From: an uncultured Ilumatobacter sp.
GTDB lineage: Bacteria; Actinomycetota; Acidimicrobiia; Acidimicrobiales; Ilumatobacteraceae
Length of the DNA stretch: 64,000 nt
Assembly (NCBI GenBank): GCA_905480335.1
Contig: CAJQPY010000004.1
Span: 124,001 to 188,000 of the forward strand
Direction of reading: 5' to 3'
In this document: positions 1 to 8,642 of the stretch, one piece after another
Layout of the letters: each line of letters opens with the position of its first letter
Position numbering within the stretch: position 1 is the first letter of the stretch
Program-made: the position numbers and the translations under genes
The notes under the pieces: generated by a model
What the model saw: the letters and a program-made list of their open reading frames with translations, nothing else
Told to the model about the DNA's origin: nothing
The model's database searches: none

Positions 1-505
1 ACCTGAGGTCGAGCTGCATCAGCACCATCGTGCGCCAGGTGTCGAATGTGAACCCGATGTCGGGCATGCGCCCCACTTCGATGAAGCCACGCCGTGCGTG
101 AAACGCCACCGACCGCCCATTGGACGCGTCAATCGTGGCGATCATTTGGCGGAGTCCGTTTTCTCGGGCGATCGACTCGAGTTCGTCCATCAACGCGTCC
201 GCGGCGCCGATGCCGCGTGCCGTGTTGTCGACATACACTGAGTGCTCGCAGACGAAGCGGAATCCCTCGCGCACCCCGCTGTCGCGGAAGTCGCCGTAGC
301 TTGCGACGCCGACGACGTGCCCATTGTGTTCGGCGACGAGGACGGGGCGATCTGCTGCGGTGCGGTCATGCAACCAGGCGAGACGATCAGCGTGGGTGTG
401 CAAACGCTCGGTCCACTCTGCATCGCCGACTGGGATCGACTGATTGAAGATGTCGGTGATCTGGCTTACATCGCCTTCGGTGGCGGGTCGGATCTGCACT
501 GCCAT
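1..505 (-). CDS. GNAT N-acetyltransferase, phosphinothricin acetyltransferase-like (3' end outside window)
   Basis: The ORF track omits this gene because it runs off the left edge; 168 codons are visible, starting at the ATG whose complement lies at 503-505. The protein opens MAVQIRPATEGD and continues as a GCN5 fold with VLVAEHNGHVVGVASYGDF, then the acetyl-CoA loop region DNTARGIGAADALMDELE, and GFIEVGRMPDIGFTFDTW near the end. That last block is typical of the Pat/MddA family, which acetylates the amino group of phosphinothricin, methionine sulfone or similar small amines. The substrate here cannot be told. It is divergent from the P450. Family is secure, function is inferred. Confidence 0.85.
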   Translation of the reverse strand, partial: MAVQIRPATEGDVSQITDIFNQSIPVGDAEWTERLHTHADRLAWLHDRTAADRPVLVAEHNGHVVGVASYGDFRDSGVREGFRFVCEHSVYVDNTARGIGAADALMDELESIARENGLRQMIATIDASNGRSVAFHARRGFIEVGRMPDIGFTFDTWRTMVLMQLDLR

Positions 506-542
506 GAAGTAATCAGTGTGCCACCTGCGCGAGGATCCTGGC

Positions 543-1802
543 ATGGCCGATCAGCCTGCACTCGACGACCCGATGCCACTCGAAGAGGTGAACTTTTTTG
601 ATCCAGCGATCAACGACTGCCCGTACCACGCATATCGCGCGCTACGCGACGAGGCACCGGTGTGGTTCGACGAGCGGCTCAAAGCGTTCGTGGTCACGCG
701 TCACGAAGATGTTCTGGCGGTTCTGCGCGACACGGAGCGGTTCAACAACGCGCAGCGGAGGGGATCACGCCCGCAGGTGCAGGCCCTGTACGAGGAGAAG
801 GGCTGGGTTCCCGGAAGGACCCTGGCCGGGCGTGATGATCCGAATCACCGTGAGATGCGACGACTCTTCGACCACGCGTTCCGACCGAAGAAACTGCGCG
901 GGCTCGAGCCGCAGATCGAGGGTCTTGCGCACAAGTTGATAGATGATTTCATCGATGCTGGCGAGTGCGACTGGGTGCAGCAGTTTGCGGTGCCGCTTCC
1001 GCTCGTGGTGATCGGGATGCAGATGGGCGCAGACCCGAACGACATCTGGCGGATCAAAGCATGGACCGACGCATGGGTTCAACGCCTTGGATTGATGCAG
1101 ACACCTGACGAGGTGATCTGGTCGACCGAGATGGAGATCGAGGCCCAGCACTATTTCCAGCCGATCTTCGAGCGGCTGCGGGTAACCCCGGACAACACAC
1201 TGCTCTCTGACCTTGTCAACACTGCGATTCCGGAATGGGGTCGGTGCCTCACTGACGAGGAATTACATGCCGAGATGATGGCCGACACGTTCGTGGGTGG
1301 CTCGGAGACGACAACGAACGCACTGTCGGGTGGGGTCCGTCTGCTGATCGAACACCCGGACCAGTGGGATCGACTGAAGAGTGACACTGAGCGCTACCTC
1401 CCGGTTCTCGTGGAAGAGGTGCTGCGGCTGGAAGCGCCGGTGCAGCGGCTGATGCGTTCCGCTGCGGTTGATGTCGAGCTCCATGGGGTGACGATTCCCG
1501 CAGGGTCAATGGTGCTCGTCGGCTACTCCGCTGCAAACCGCGATGAACGGGTGATCGATGCCCCGGCTCGGTTTGACCTCAATCGAGATGATGCGAAGAA
1601 GCATCTCTCGTTCGGATTCGGCACTCACTTTTGCCTTGGGGCGCCGCTTGCACGGCGCGAATTGCTGCTCGGTTTCACTGCACTCGTCGATCGGATCGAG
1701 GAGATGTGGTTCCTCGACGACACCGATCTCACTATCGCACCGAACTACTTCCTTCGGGCGTTGCAGGAGTTGCGGATCGGGTTCCGACCGAGCGCTGGCT
1801 GA
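543..1802 (+). CDS. cytochrome P450
   Basis: Class I bacterial P450 of 419 aa. The I-helix oxygen-binding motif VGGSETTTN lies near residue 253, the ExxR motif of the K helix (EEVLR) near 290, and the haem loop FGFGTHFCLGAPLAR places the thiolate cysteine near 363. The reading frame is open from 516, but ATG 543 is preferred because GAGGA sits 8-9 nt upstream and the protein then starts MADQPALDD. Soluble, with no membrane anchor. No ferredoxin or reductase is adjacent; a 3Fe-4S-type ferredoxin encoded at 46193-46381 is a possible electron donor. The 3' end overlaps the convergent EamA gene by 71 nt. Substrate unknown. Confidence 0.95.
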   Translation: MADQPALDDPMPLEEVNFFDPAINDCPYHAYRALRDEAPVWFDERLKAFVVTRHEDVLAVLRDTERFNNAQRRGSRPQVQALYEEKGWVPGRTLAGRDDPNHREMRRLFDHAFRPKKLRGLEPQIEGLAHKLIDDFIDAGECDWVQQFAVPLPLVVIGMQMGADPNDIWRIKAWTDAWVQRLGLMQTPDEVIWSTEMEIEAQHYFQPIFERLRVTPDNTLLSDLVNTAIPEWGRCLTDEELHAEMMADTFVGGSETTTNALSGGVRLLIEHPDQWDRLKSDTERYLPVLVEEVLRLEAPVQRLMRSAAVDVELHGVTIPAGSMVLVGYSAANRDERVIDAPARFDLNRDDAKKHLSFGFGTHFCLGAPLARRELLLGFTALVDRIEEMWFLDDTDLTIAPNYFLRALQELRIGFRPSAG

Positions 1803-2661
1803 CCAAGGTGAAGGCGGTGACGCCGGCGATCACCAGGACCATTCCGACGACCTGGAGTCCCCGCACCTCCTCACCGAGGATCAGGAATGCAAAGAACACC
1901 GCAAGCGCTGGCTGCGAAGTCTGCATCACCGTGATCGTGGCGATCGGCAGGTGTTGTTGCGCAAACGCGATGCAGCCGTGGGCAATCATCCCGGTGAGAA
2001 TGGCGAGGGCGGCGGCGACGAGCCAGCCGCGTCGGGTCATGGACAAGATCTCCTCGCCAGCCAACACGATTGCCATCGGTATGGTCGTGATGAGGCCGAG
2101 CGGCATCATGCACGCCATAAACGTCACGGTGTCGACGCCATGCGCTCGGGCCCGCTTCGTAAAGAGGAGGTATCCGGTCCACGAGCACAAAACCAGCAGC
2201 ATGATCAGGTCGCCACCGACCGTTGCCGTGCCAGTCGATGGTCCAAAAAACAACACCATCGTCACCCCGATGATCGAAATCACGCCGAAGCGGAGCGCCG
2301 ACCAGTCAGGCCGCTCATTGAAGAAGTACGCGCCCGCAGGAACAACCAAGAGCGGGGTCATCGTGGCAATGAACTCCACATGGGCGATGCTGGTTTTTGT
2401 GACGGCGGTGAACAGCAGCGAGATGTTCACACCGAAGAACAGGCCGGCAGGCGCAACGAGTACCCATGTGTGGCGGTCGGGAAACGGTCGGCGCTGACCC
2501 GTCAGCACGATCCACCATGTCGCGACCGACAGCCACATTCGCCAAAACGCAAGCACGACTCCGGTGGCCCCGGACCATTTCACGATAGGTGTCGACAGCG
2601 AGAAGGCGACGACCGCTGCGGCCATTGCAATCAGCCCTGCGCTTGGGCGCCTACCGCTCAC
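1732..2661 (-). CDS. EamA/DMT-superfamily transporter
   Basis: Integral membrane protein of 309 aa with about ten hydrophobic segments in two tandem EamA repeats. The first begins near residue 8 (AAAVVAFSLSTPIVKW), the second includes ALAVFFAFLILGEEVRGLQVVGMVLV, the usual end of the second repeat. The family exports metabolites such as amino acids; the substrate is not predictable. It starts at GTG 2661, only 3 nt after the stop of the upstream mycothiol-dependent enzyme, so the two are probably co-transcribed. Its last ~20 residues (serine- and proline-rich, after the final helix) are encoded on the antisense of the P450 3' end. Confidence 0.88.
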   Translation of the reverse strand: MSGRRPSAGLIAMAAAVVAFSLSTPIVKWSGATGVVLAFWRMWLSVATWWIVLTGQRRPFPDRHTWVLVAPAGLFFGVNISLLFTAVTKTSIAHVEFIATMTPLLVVPAGAYFFNERPDWSALRFGVISIIGVTMVLFFGPSTGTATVGGDLIMLLVLCSWTGYLLFTKRARAHGVDTVTFMACMMPLGLITTIPMAIVLAGEEILSMTRRGWLVAAALAILTGMIAHGCIAFAQQHLPIATITVMQTSQPALAVFFAFLILGEEVRGLQVVGMVLVIAGVTAFTLVSQRSVGTRSATPATPEGSSSVR

Positions 2662-2664
2662 GAC

Positions 2665-3417
2665 TCAGAATCCCGGCAGGTGGAGCCATGCGTCGCACGC
2701 GGCAGTGTCTCCGACCACGTTGATCGACCCTCGGTCGGAGCGACCCATTAATACCAACAGCAAGTCTGCAGCGAAGCCACGCAGCGCAGCGTCGCCGTTG
2801 CGGTGTTCGGTGGCCATCCGGTACTCGCCGCCCTCGTTCCAGACGATCCACTCGCCGGCACCATCCGGAAGGCCGTCGTCGGTGCACTGCACGTGGAGGC
2901 TCGGAGACGGTACGACCGATGCTTCGCGAGCGAAGATACGAGGGAGGGCGAGGTCGAAGAACTCGCCGATGCCCTCGGCGGCATTCGCGGATTCGAGTGA
3001 CGAGGTGCCTGATGCCGTCATTTCGGCGTCCCAGCGGTGAATCATCGTCTCTTGGGACTGCCGTCGAGCCCATACCCACGCCTTCTGTTCGGGTTCGAAC
3101 GGGTGCCAGGTCGGATCCTCTGGGTGTTTGGTCCCCAGTGTGGTGATCAATGTCTCGGCTCCGTCGAGCAGCCACGCGCTTAGCTCATCGCCGGAGGCAT
3201 TGGGTGCCGGTGATGAGTACTCCACCGTGGTCGGAGCTACGCCACTGTCGATCGCCTTGGTTGCCCAGCGCTGCACCGTGCCGGTGTGGGACACCAACTT
3301 GCGGAGGTCCCAGCCCGGACACGATTCGACGGGGGCCGACAGATCTCCGTTGGCCGCTGTTCTCGCCATCTTTTTCGAGTCCGAGCGAATTGCCAGCAGG
3401 TACGGATCGAGGTTCAC
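2665..3417 (-). CDS. maleylpyruvate isomerase family mycothiol-dependent enzyme
   Basis: About 250 aa with the DinB-like four-helix N-terminal domain of mycothiol-dependent maleylpyruvate isomerases. Typical pieces are CPGWDLRKLVSHTGTVQRW (around residues 32-50) and ETMIHRWDAEM, which supplies a likely metal-binding His. The C-terminal half matches the MDMPI C-terminal domain. Mycothiol is an actinobacterial thiol, which supports the taxonomic guess. The track ORF starts at 3513, inside nfuA. I prefer GTG 3417 because TACCGT lies exactly 8 nt upstream on the minus strand, the leaderless spacing seen throughout the window. The true reaction (isomerisation, DNA-damage or drug detoxification) is unknown. 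Confidence 0.82.
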   Translation of the reverse strand: MNLDPYLLAIRSDSKKMARTAANGDLSAPVESCPGWDLRKLVSHTGTVQRWATKAIDSGVAPTTVEYSSPAPNASGDELSAWLLDGAETLITTLGTKHPEDPTWHPFEPEQKAWVWARRQSQETMIHRWDAEMTASGTSSLESANAAEGIGEFFDLALPRIFAREASVVPSPSLHVQCTDDGLPDGAGEWIVWNEGGEYRMATEHRNGDAALRGFAADLLLVLMGRSDRGSINVVGDTAACDAWLHLPGF

Positions 3418-3425
3418 AATCACCG

Positions 3426-3431
3426 ACGGTA
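3426..3431 (-). promoter_or_regulatory. -10 element of mycothiol-dependent enzyme gene
   Basis: TACCGT on the minus strand, 8 nt before GTG 3417. It shares its TA with the plus-strand -10 of nfuA (ACGGTAGCCT). No Shine-Dalgarno is present, so a leaderless mRNA is inferred. Confidence 0.5.
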
Positions 3432-3435
3432 GCCT
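3430..3435 (+). promoter_or_regulatory. -10 element of nfuA (leaderless)
   Basis: TAGCCT followed by 7 nt and ATG 3443, with no ribosome binding site. It overlaps the divergent minus-strand -10 by two bases. Confidence 0.55.
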
Positions 3436-3442
3436 TCCGCCT

Positions 3443-4087
3443 ATGAGTCCCCTCGAAGCACTCGGCGGCGAGCCCGACAGCGCACCCGACAGCGAGCCGA
3501 TCATCACGATCACACCGGAGGCAATCGAGAACTTGCGTGAAATGCGCGACGATGAGCCAGAGGGTAATCAGCTCGGTCTGCGTTTGGCCATCGCTTCTGA
3601 CGCCGGCGAGGACTTTCGCTACGACCTTTCGTTCGAGGAGTTCCTGAAGGCGGCGTTCACCGACGAGGTACGAACGCACGACGATATGAAAGTCATCATT
3701 CCAGGTGACGACGTTGCGATGCTCACCGGTGCCACGCTCGACTACACGTCAACGCAAGGTCTCGTGATCCGCAATCCGAACAAGCCTGAAGTGCCTAACG
3801 TCGAGGGGCTGATTAACGATGACGTTCTGTCAGCGGAGGTCGAGGCGCTCGTGGCCGCCGAGGTCAACCCGGCACTAGCTGCGCACGGCGGCTTCGTCAC
3901 GTATGTCGGCCATGACGGCGAGGGCACGGCATACATGACCATGGGTGGCGGTTGCCACGGGTGTTCGATGAGCAAGATGACGATGCTCGACGGTGTCCAG
4001 ACAATGTTGTCCGAGGCAATCGAGGGTATCGATCAGGTAAGGGACCTCACTGATCACACCACCGGTGCCAACCCGTTCTACTCCTGA
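3443..4087 (+). CDS. nfuA: NfuA-type iron-sulfur carrier
   Basis: A 214-aa protein with the two-domain build of NfuA. Residues 15-110 form a degenerate A-type (HesB/IscA-like) domain beginning ITITPEAIENL. The C-terminal NifU domain carries HGGFVTYVG and the cluster-binding GGCHGCSMS, which supplies the CxxC that holds a 4Fe-4S cluster in the NfuA dimer. Its role is delivery of preassembled clusters to apoproteins in the cytosol. The track ORF starts at 3128, but ATG 3443 is right because homology begins there and TAGCCT sits 7 nt upstream. The iscS homologue at 30528 could supply sulfur. Confidence 0.92.
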   Translation: MSPLEALGGEPDSAPDSEPIITITPEAIENLREMRDDEPEGNQLGLRLAIASDAGEDFRYDLSFEEFLKAAFTDEVRTHDDMKVIIPGDDVAMLTGATLDYTSTQGLVIRNPNKPEVPNVEGLINDDVLSAEVEALVAAEVNPALAAHGGFVTYVGHDGEGTAYMTMGGGCHGCSMSKMTMLDGVQTMLSEAIEGIDQVRDLTDHTTGANPFYS

Positions 4088-4276
4088 ACCCGGAGCGCGC
4101 AATCCTGCAGTTTTTAGGATGGTGCAAAGGACCGGCATGCTTGACCGCACTCTTGGTGGCGGCCGAGCTTTTCTGACCACCCGTGACCTCATGTACGTAT
4201 AAACGTGTGCTGGTTTCGATCTCCTCGACGGTTGCCTCAAGCTTCAGCCCGTGCAGGGTGTTCATATCGCTACGTA

Positions 4277-4567
4277 TTAGTGCGCCACCAGATCGTGTGT
4301 GTCGGGTCGTTCCCTGAGGTACTCGGCGGCGTAGGAGCAGGTCGGACGAATGGTGTGGCCGTTGTTGCGGAGGGACTCGATCACACCGTTCATGAGCACG
4401 GCAGCAAAGCCCCGACCGCGGTACGGCTGAAGGGTTTCGACGTGGGGAATGGTCACTACGCCATCGTCGAGGGAGTAGTCCGCATGGCCGACAATCTCTC
4501 CATTCAGACGGAGTGTAAAACGGAGCGACTCCGCGTCATCGGTAACGGTCAGGTCGGATGCGGACAT
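4277..4567 (-). CDS. small GNAT-like N-acetyltransferase (COG2388 type)
   Basis: A 96-aa protein matching the short single-domain acetyltransferase family COG2388. The acetyl-CoA loop is QPYRGRGFAAVLMNGVIE (about residues 47-64), followed by IRPTCSYAAEYLRERP, the characteristic P-x-C-S-Y segment that ends these proteins. Members lack the N-terminal part of larger GNATs; the biological substrate is unknown. The start ATG 4567 lies 8 nt after TACGCT on the minus strand, suggesting a leaderless transcript. Confidence 0.88.
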   Translation of the reverse strand: MSASDLTVTDDAESLRFTLRLNGEIVGHADYSLDDGVVTIPHVETLQPYRGRGFAAVLMNGVIESLRNNGHTIRPTCSYAAEYLRERPDTHDLVAH

Positions 4568-4575
4568 TCGGACAG

Positions 4576-4581
4576 AGCGTA
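4576..4581 (-). promoter_or_regulatory. -10 element of COG2388 GNAT gene (leaderless)
   Basis: TACGCT on the minus strand, 8 nt before ATG 4567. Confidence 0.5.
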
Positions 4582-4711
4582 GGGGGTGTCCGCCGTCGCC
4601 CTGCGGTCGAATGTGTTACTGGGTCGACCCGCTACGGCGGTTCCTCCCGACCGGTTGCCTGCAGATCTGTTGATGGCAGATTTCGCTGCGCTGTTCGCCC
4701 AGAGCCCCCGG

Positions 4712-4717
4712 TACCGT
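4712..4717 (+). promoter_or_regulatory. -10 element of selO (leaderless)
   Basis: TACCGT, then 7 nt, then GTG 4725. No Shine-Dalgarno is visible. Confidence 0.55.
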
Positions 4718-4724
4718 CGACGCA

Positions 4725-6182
4725 GTGAGCGCCCCGATCGGCTTTACCTTCGATAATTCGTTCGTGCGCGACCTTGACGGTCTCTACGAGGCTTGGACCG
4801 CCACGACTGCTTCGGCTCCGGAGCTGGTGGTGTTGAACGATGAACTTGCCTGCGAACTGGGGGCCGACCCCGGTGCGCTTCGTTCGCCAGCCGGCGTCGA
4901 CGTCCTCGTTGGAAATGCAGTTCCCGAAGGCGCCGAACCGGTTGCGCAGGCATATGCGGGTCATCAGTTCGGGGGGTACTCGCCACGGCTTGGAGACGGG
5001 CGAGCCCTGCTTCTAGGCGAAGTTGTGGATGTCGACGGGGCTCGTCGCGACCTTCACCTCAAGGGATCCGGGCGTACCCCGTTTGCACGCTCTGGCGACG
5101 GCCTCGCCGTGCTAGGTCCGATGTTGCGCGAGTTCCTCATGTGTGAGGCCATGCACGCGCTCCGGATTCCGACGACCCGCGGTCTTGCTGTCCTCGCCAC
5201 TGGCGACACGGTGCTCCGCGAAACGCTCCAACCGGGTGCCGTCTTCGTGCGAGTCGCCTCAAGTCACCTCCGTGTAGGGACTTTCCAATACGCCTCGTCG
5301 CTGGACGATCCGTCGGTGCTGGCCAGATTGCTCGACTACACCATTGCGCGACATGCACCGGCAGTTGCACGTTCAGAAGCTCCGGCACTGGCATTCCTAG
5401 AGCAGGTCGTCGACGCCCAAGCGTCGCTGGTGGCGAAGTGGATGCTTGTCGGCTTCATCCACGGTGTGATGAACACCGACAACGTGACGATTTCTGGCGA
5501 GACGATTGACTACGGGCCGTGCGCGTTCATGGATACCTACGACCCTGCCACAGTATTCAGTTCGATCGACCACGGCGGCCGGTATGCATTCGGCAGCCAA
5601 CCTAAGATCACCGTGTGGAATCTGGCTCGCCTCGCCGAGCCGTTGCTTCCGTTTATCGACCCCGACCGGGACCGCGCCATCGAACGGGCAACAACCGTGT
5701 TGGAAGCCTTTCCTGGCCGTTTCCTTGCCCGCTGGACCGAGGGGGCGGCGGCCAAACTTGGGCTGTCGGCCATCCCCGTTGACGACGTGAACCTTGCTGA
5801 GGATTTCTTGGGGCTCCTCCAACAGGCAGGAGCTGACTTCACCCTGTCGTTCCGGTCGTTGGCCAGTGCCCTGCGTGGCGATGAGGCGCAACTACGGGCG
5901 CTGCTCGACAGTGCTGCGGGGTTCGACGCCTGGGTCCGGCGGTGGCGTTCGGCGGGGCCATCGGATGCCGATGCCATGGACTCCGTCAATCCGCTGTACA
6001 TACCGCGGAATCATCTGGTCGACGAGGCCCTGCGTGCGGCAACCGAGGGTGATCTCGAACCGTTTTCCACGCTTTTTAATGTGTTGCAGTCGCCGTTTGT
6101 TGAGCGTTCCAGTTGTGATCGGTTCGCGCTCCCTGCGCCCGATGAATTTGCTTGCGGCTTCCGAACCTATTGCGGTACCTGA
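4725..6182 (+). CDS. selO: SelO family protein adenylyltransferase (pseudokinase fold)
   Basis: A 485-aa SelO/YdiU protein. The family has a kinase fold with inverted nucleotide orientation and transfers AMP to Ser, Thr or Tyr of target proteins, linked to redox homeostasis. Visible signatures are [31 protein letters not shown] (nucleotide-binding lysine), TTRGLAVL, and [20 protein letters not shown], which holds the metal-binding Asn/Asp region. It ends FRTYCGT; the penultimate-region Cys (483) is the position of selenocysteine in eukaryotic SelO. GTG 4725 is chosen because TACCGT lies 7 nt upstream. Convergent with hisN, with a 4-bp gap. Confidence 0.95.
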   Translation: MSAPIGFTFDNSFVRDLDGLYEAWTATTASAPELVVLNDELACELGADPGALRSPAGVDVLVGNAVPEGAEPVAQAYAGHQFGGYSPRLGDGRALLLGEVVDVDGARRDLHLKGSGRTPFARSGDGLAVLGPMLREFLMCEAMHALRIPTTRGLAVLATGDTVLRETLQPGAVFVRVASSHLRVGTFQYASSLDDPSVLARLLDYTIARHAPAVARSEAPALAFLEQVVDAQASLVAKWMLVGFIHGVMNTDNVTISGETIDYGPCAFMDTYDPATVFSSIDHGGRYAFGSQPKITVWNLARLAEPLLPFIDPDRDRAIERATTVLEAFPGRFLARWTEGAAAKLGLSAIPVDDVNLAEDFLGLLQQAGADFTLSFRSLASALRGDEAQLRALLDSAAGFDAWVRRWRSAGPSDADAMDSVNPLYIPRNHLVDEALRAATEGDLEPFSTLFNVLQSPFVERSSCDRFALPAPDEFACGFRTYCGT

Positions 6183-6186
6183 TCGG

Positions 6187-6981
6187 TTAGCACAGCAGGT
6201 TGACGACCTCGGCATGGAGCAGGCCGTTGCTGCTGATTGCTGTGTCGTGCTCATGAGTTGCCTCGCCGAGGCGATCCGTGAAGCGACCCCCAGCCGCCTC
6301 GACGATCGGCTTGACGGCCGCAAGGTCGTATGGGGCGACCCCGACTGCGTCGATGGCAACGTCGATCGCTCCCTCAGCGACGAGCATGTGTTGCCAGAAG
6401 TCGCCCAGACTGCGAGTTCTCAAAGCCTGGTGCTGCAAAGTCATCAGCTGGGGGGTTCGGCCGAGGCGGTCCCAGCCGGAGTTGTGCGTCACGCTCACCT
6501 GAGCATCAGCAAGAGAGCCGACGAGCGAAACCTTCAGGTCCCGTTCGGTACCGTGCGCAGCCATGCGCGCGCCAAGGTGGAGGCCGCCCCACCACCGAAA
6601 GCCGAGGGCAGGCGCAGAGACCACACCGAGGACCGGTCCGCGTTCGGCGTGAACCAGCGCGATCAACGACGCCCAGATTGGAACGCCGCGAACATATCCC
6701 GAAGTGCCGTCGATCGGATCGATCACCCAACGCCACTCCGAATCGGCGGCGCCGGCGAGTCCGTGTTCCTCGCCGAATACGCCGTGGTGTGGGCGGGAGC
6801 GGATCAATCGCTCGACGATCAACGATTCGGCATGCCGGTCGATCTCGGTCACTTCGGTCTGGTTGTGCTTCCAGTCGACGGTGAAGTCGCGGTCGACGAA
6901 ATGGGGGAGTGTGAACAGGTCGACTGCGTCTGCGAGGCTCAGGGCCAGTTCGAGTTCGTCGTGCAGGTCAACGGGTGTCAT
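6187..6981 (-). CDS. hisN: histidinol-phosphatase of the inositol monophosphatase family
   Basis: A 264-aa Mg-dependent phosphatase. It has GEEHG (metal-binding glutamates) and WVIDPIDGTSGYVRGVPIW, the DPIDGT motif in the form typical of actinobacterial HisN, which dephosphorylates L-histidinol phosphate in histidine synthesis. PYDLAAVKPIVEAAGG is the usual C-terminal signature. The track ORF begins at 7113, but ATG 6981 overlaps the stop of the upstream enoyl-CoA hydratase as ATGA, and the protein then begins MTPVDLHDEL. Translational coupling to that unrelated enzyme is odd. A general inositol-phosphate or nucleotide phosphatase role is the alternative. Confidence 0.85.
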   Translation of the reverse strand: MTPVDLHDELELALSLADAVDLFTLPHFVDRDFTVDWKHNQTEVTEIDRHAESLIVERLIRSRPHHGVFGEEHGLAGAADSEWRWVIDPIDGTSGYVRGVPIWASLIALVHAERGPVLGVVSAPALGFRWWGGLHLGARMAAHGTERDLKVSLVGSLADAQVSVTHNSGWDRLGRTPQLMTLQHQALRTRSLGDFWQHMLVAEGAIDVAIDAVGVAPYDLAAVKPIVEAAGGRFTDRLGEATHEHDTAISSNGLLHAEVVNLLC

Positions 6982-7793
6982 GTGGTCCCTTTGAAGTCGG
7001 GTGAGCGTTTTTCCTGGAGGGCAGCGAGCCCCTCGGCGGCGTCGGGGCCGAGGAAGTTGAGCATCTCGTAGGCCAACGACGCCTCGAAGTTTGGCAGCGC
7101 CTGGCGAAGCCAATGATTGAGTGCGCGCTTTGTCATCTGCGTTGCATCGACGGGTCCGGCCGCCAGCTTGCGGGCGATGCCGAGTGCCGTTGGCATCACC
7201 TCGGAGGTCGCGACGGCCTTGGAGACCAGGCCGATCCGTTCGGCTTCCCGGCCGTCGAGGAAGTCGGCGGTCAACAAGTAGTACTTAGCTTTTGCCATGC
7301 CGCAGAGCAGGGGCCAGATCGCGACGGCATGGTCACCCCCGGCGACTCCTATGCGGATGTGGCCATCGGTGAGTTTGGCTGCCTCGTCGATCACGCTTAC
7401 ATCGGCCATGAGTGCAACGGCCAAGCCAGCGCCGACGGCGACTCCGTTGATTGCCGACACGATTGGGGTGTCGCAGTCGATCATAGTGCGGACGATGTCG
7501 CCCGCTTCCTTCATTACCTGCATCGTTTGGGCGTAGTCACCCACCTGCTCGGCGATCCACTCGAGATCCCCGCCAGCGGAGAAGGCGCGCCCGGCTCCGG
7601 TGACGACCACCGCCCGCACGTCGCCGTCGTCGTTTATTTCGCGGAAGACGCGGGACAACTGCAGGTGCATGGCAGCATCGGTTGCGTTCATCGTGTCTGG
7701 GTCATCCAGGGTGATCTGTAGGACTCCGCCGGAGTGGTTGTCGGGCCAGTCAAAACGAAGTCGGTCGTACGGGGCGTAGCGGTCGGAGGTCAC
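6978..7793 (-). CDS. enoyl-CoA hydratase/isomerase family protein
   Basis: A 271-aa crotonase-fold protein. The first oxyanion-hole segment is AGRAFSAGGDLEWI and the second INGVAVGAGLAVALMADV. DGHIRIGVAGGDHAVAIWPLL covers the catalytic loop; the catalytic glutamate position of classical hydratases appears replaced, so isomerase, hydrolase or lyase activity is possible. The start is taken as GTG 7793 rather than 7829 because TAGTGT lies 8 nt upstream. First gene of a two-gene unit with hisN. Confidence 0.85.
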   Translation of the reverse strand: MTSDRYAPYDRLRFDWPDNHSGGVLQITLDDPDTMNATDAAMHLQLSRVFREINDDGDVRAVVVTGAGRAFSAGGDLEWIAEQVGDYAQTMQVMKEAGDIVRTMIDCDTPIVSAINGVAVGAGLAVALMADVSVIDEAAKLTDGHIRIGVAGGDHAVAIWPLLCGMAKAKYYLLTADFLDGREAERIGLVSKAVATSEVMPTALGIARKLAAGPVDATQMTKRALNHWLRQALPNFEASLAYEMLNFLGPDAAEGLAALQEKRSPDFKGTT

Positions 7794-7801
7794 GCCACGA
7801 G

Positions 7802-7807
7802 ACACTA
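7802..7807 (-). promoter_or_regulatory. -10 element of enoyl-CoA hydratase-hisN unit (leaderless)
   Basis: TAGTGT on the minus strand, 8 nt before GTG 7793. This hexamer decides the start choice. Confidence 0.45.
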
Positions 7808-8630
7808 CGCGTCCTACCCATGTCATCACTCGGACGGGTTGTCCACATCGTTGTCGTGTCGGACATGATGTGGCTATGCGAATTTGAGTTGAGGCTTCTG
7901 GTGCGCGGGAGGTCCGCTTGGTTGTCCCTGGCTAAACGAGTCGGTTTCTTGCGCCCAGTGGGTCGCAGAGTTGGTGGACAGGAGCTACTGCGGCCTGCTG
8001 GTTGACGACAGGGGTTGCGGGCCTGTCGATCTATCCATCGCATGCTGTTTCAACTCGGCTGGCGGGTGGACGATTTCGAGTAGTTTGGCGCCGCTGGCGG
8101 GCCCGACATGGCCGGACACTCGCTTCTAGTCGCGTGGCGCCTTTTTGGTTGTACGTCTCGGCCAACGTGTAGTGGGCGCCGCTTCCGTTCGCAGAGCAAG
8201 TTGCCGGTGGACGCAGGGGAACCATCGATCCAGCAGTCGGAGCGCCGATTTAGGGGCGCCACCATCCGGCTTGGGGTCCGGCGGTACGGAGCATCCTCGG
8301 ACTTCTGACATGACACCGCCGGCGGCAACGACCGTCGGGATGTCGATTGCGCTGGCGGCGCTGCTCTTCGATGCCGGCCTGGTACTTGTCAGCGCGACCA
8401 CTGATTAGTGCGAGGCGCAGCGTCCTGGGGGCTCTCTCGTCTTGATGTGCTTGTCAAGATGAGCTCGTTTTTCGCTGGAATCTTCATGCCCTGACCATGG
8501 TTTGGCTTGGGTTTCCGAGAATCTGCTGCAGGGAAGTGAGCGTGGGTTCGTTGATTGTCCTGAAGTGGCATCGGGATCGGTCACTCTTGAGCCTCGACCG
8601 ATTGTGGCGCTTACAGCGTTACTCACGACG

Positions 8631-8636
8631 TAACGT
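8631..8636 (+). promoter_or_regulatory. -10 element of atypical SDR gene (leaderless)
   Basis: TAACGT, then 6 nt, then ATG 8643, with no Shine-Dalgarno. Confidence 0.5.
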
Positions 8637-8642
8637 CGGCAT

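Larger units (their letters stand above)
7794..8642. other. 849-bp stretch without a recognisable gene
   Basis: Apart from the -10 hexamers of the two flanking genes (7802-7807 and 8631-8636) I find nothing convincing here. Open frames on both strands are short, rich in Arg, Ser and Pro, and match no family I know. Base use looks less codon-like than in neighbouring genes, which could mean a decayed gene or an insertion scar. No tRNA or clear hairpin terminator is evident. Confidence 0.5.

Noticed and set aside
1558-2751. 397-aa plus-strand ORF opposite the EamA gene
   Set aside because: Its His/Arg/Asp-rich translation is the usual shadow of a high-GC membrane protein gene; the minus strand encodes a clear transporter.
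4047-4265. 72-aa minus-strand ORF 11 nt downstream of the COG2388 GNAT gene
   Set aside because: Only its first ~35 residues look protein-like; it has no recognised family and runs into the nfuA 3' end, so a coding role is not supported.
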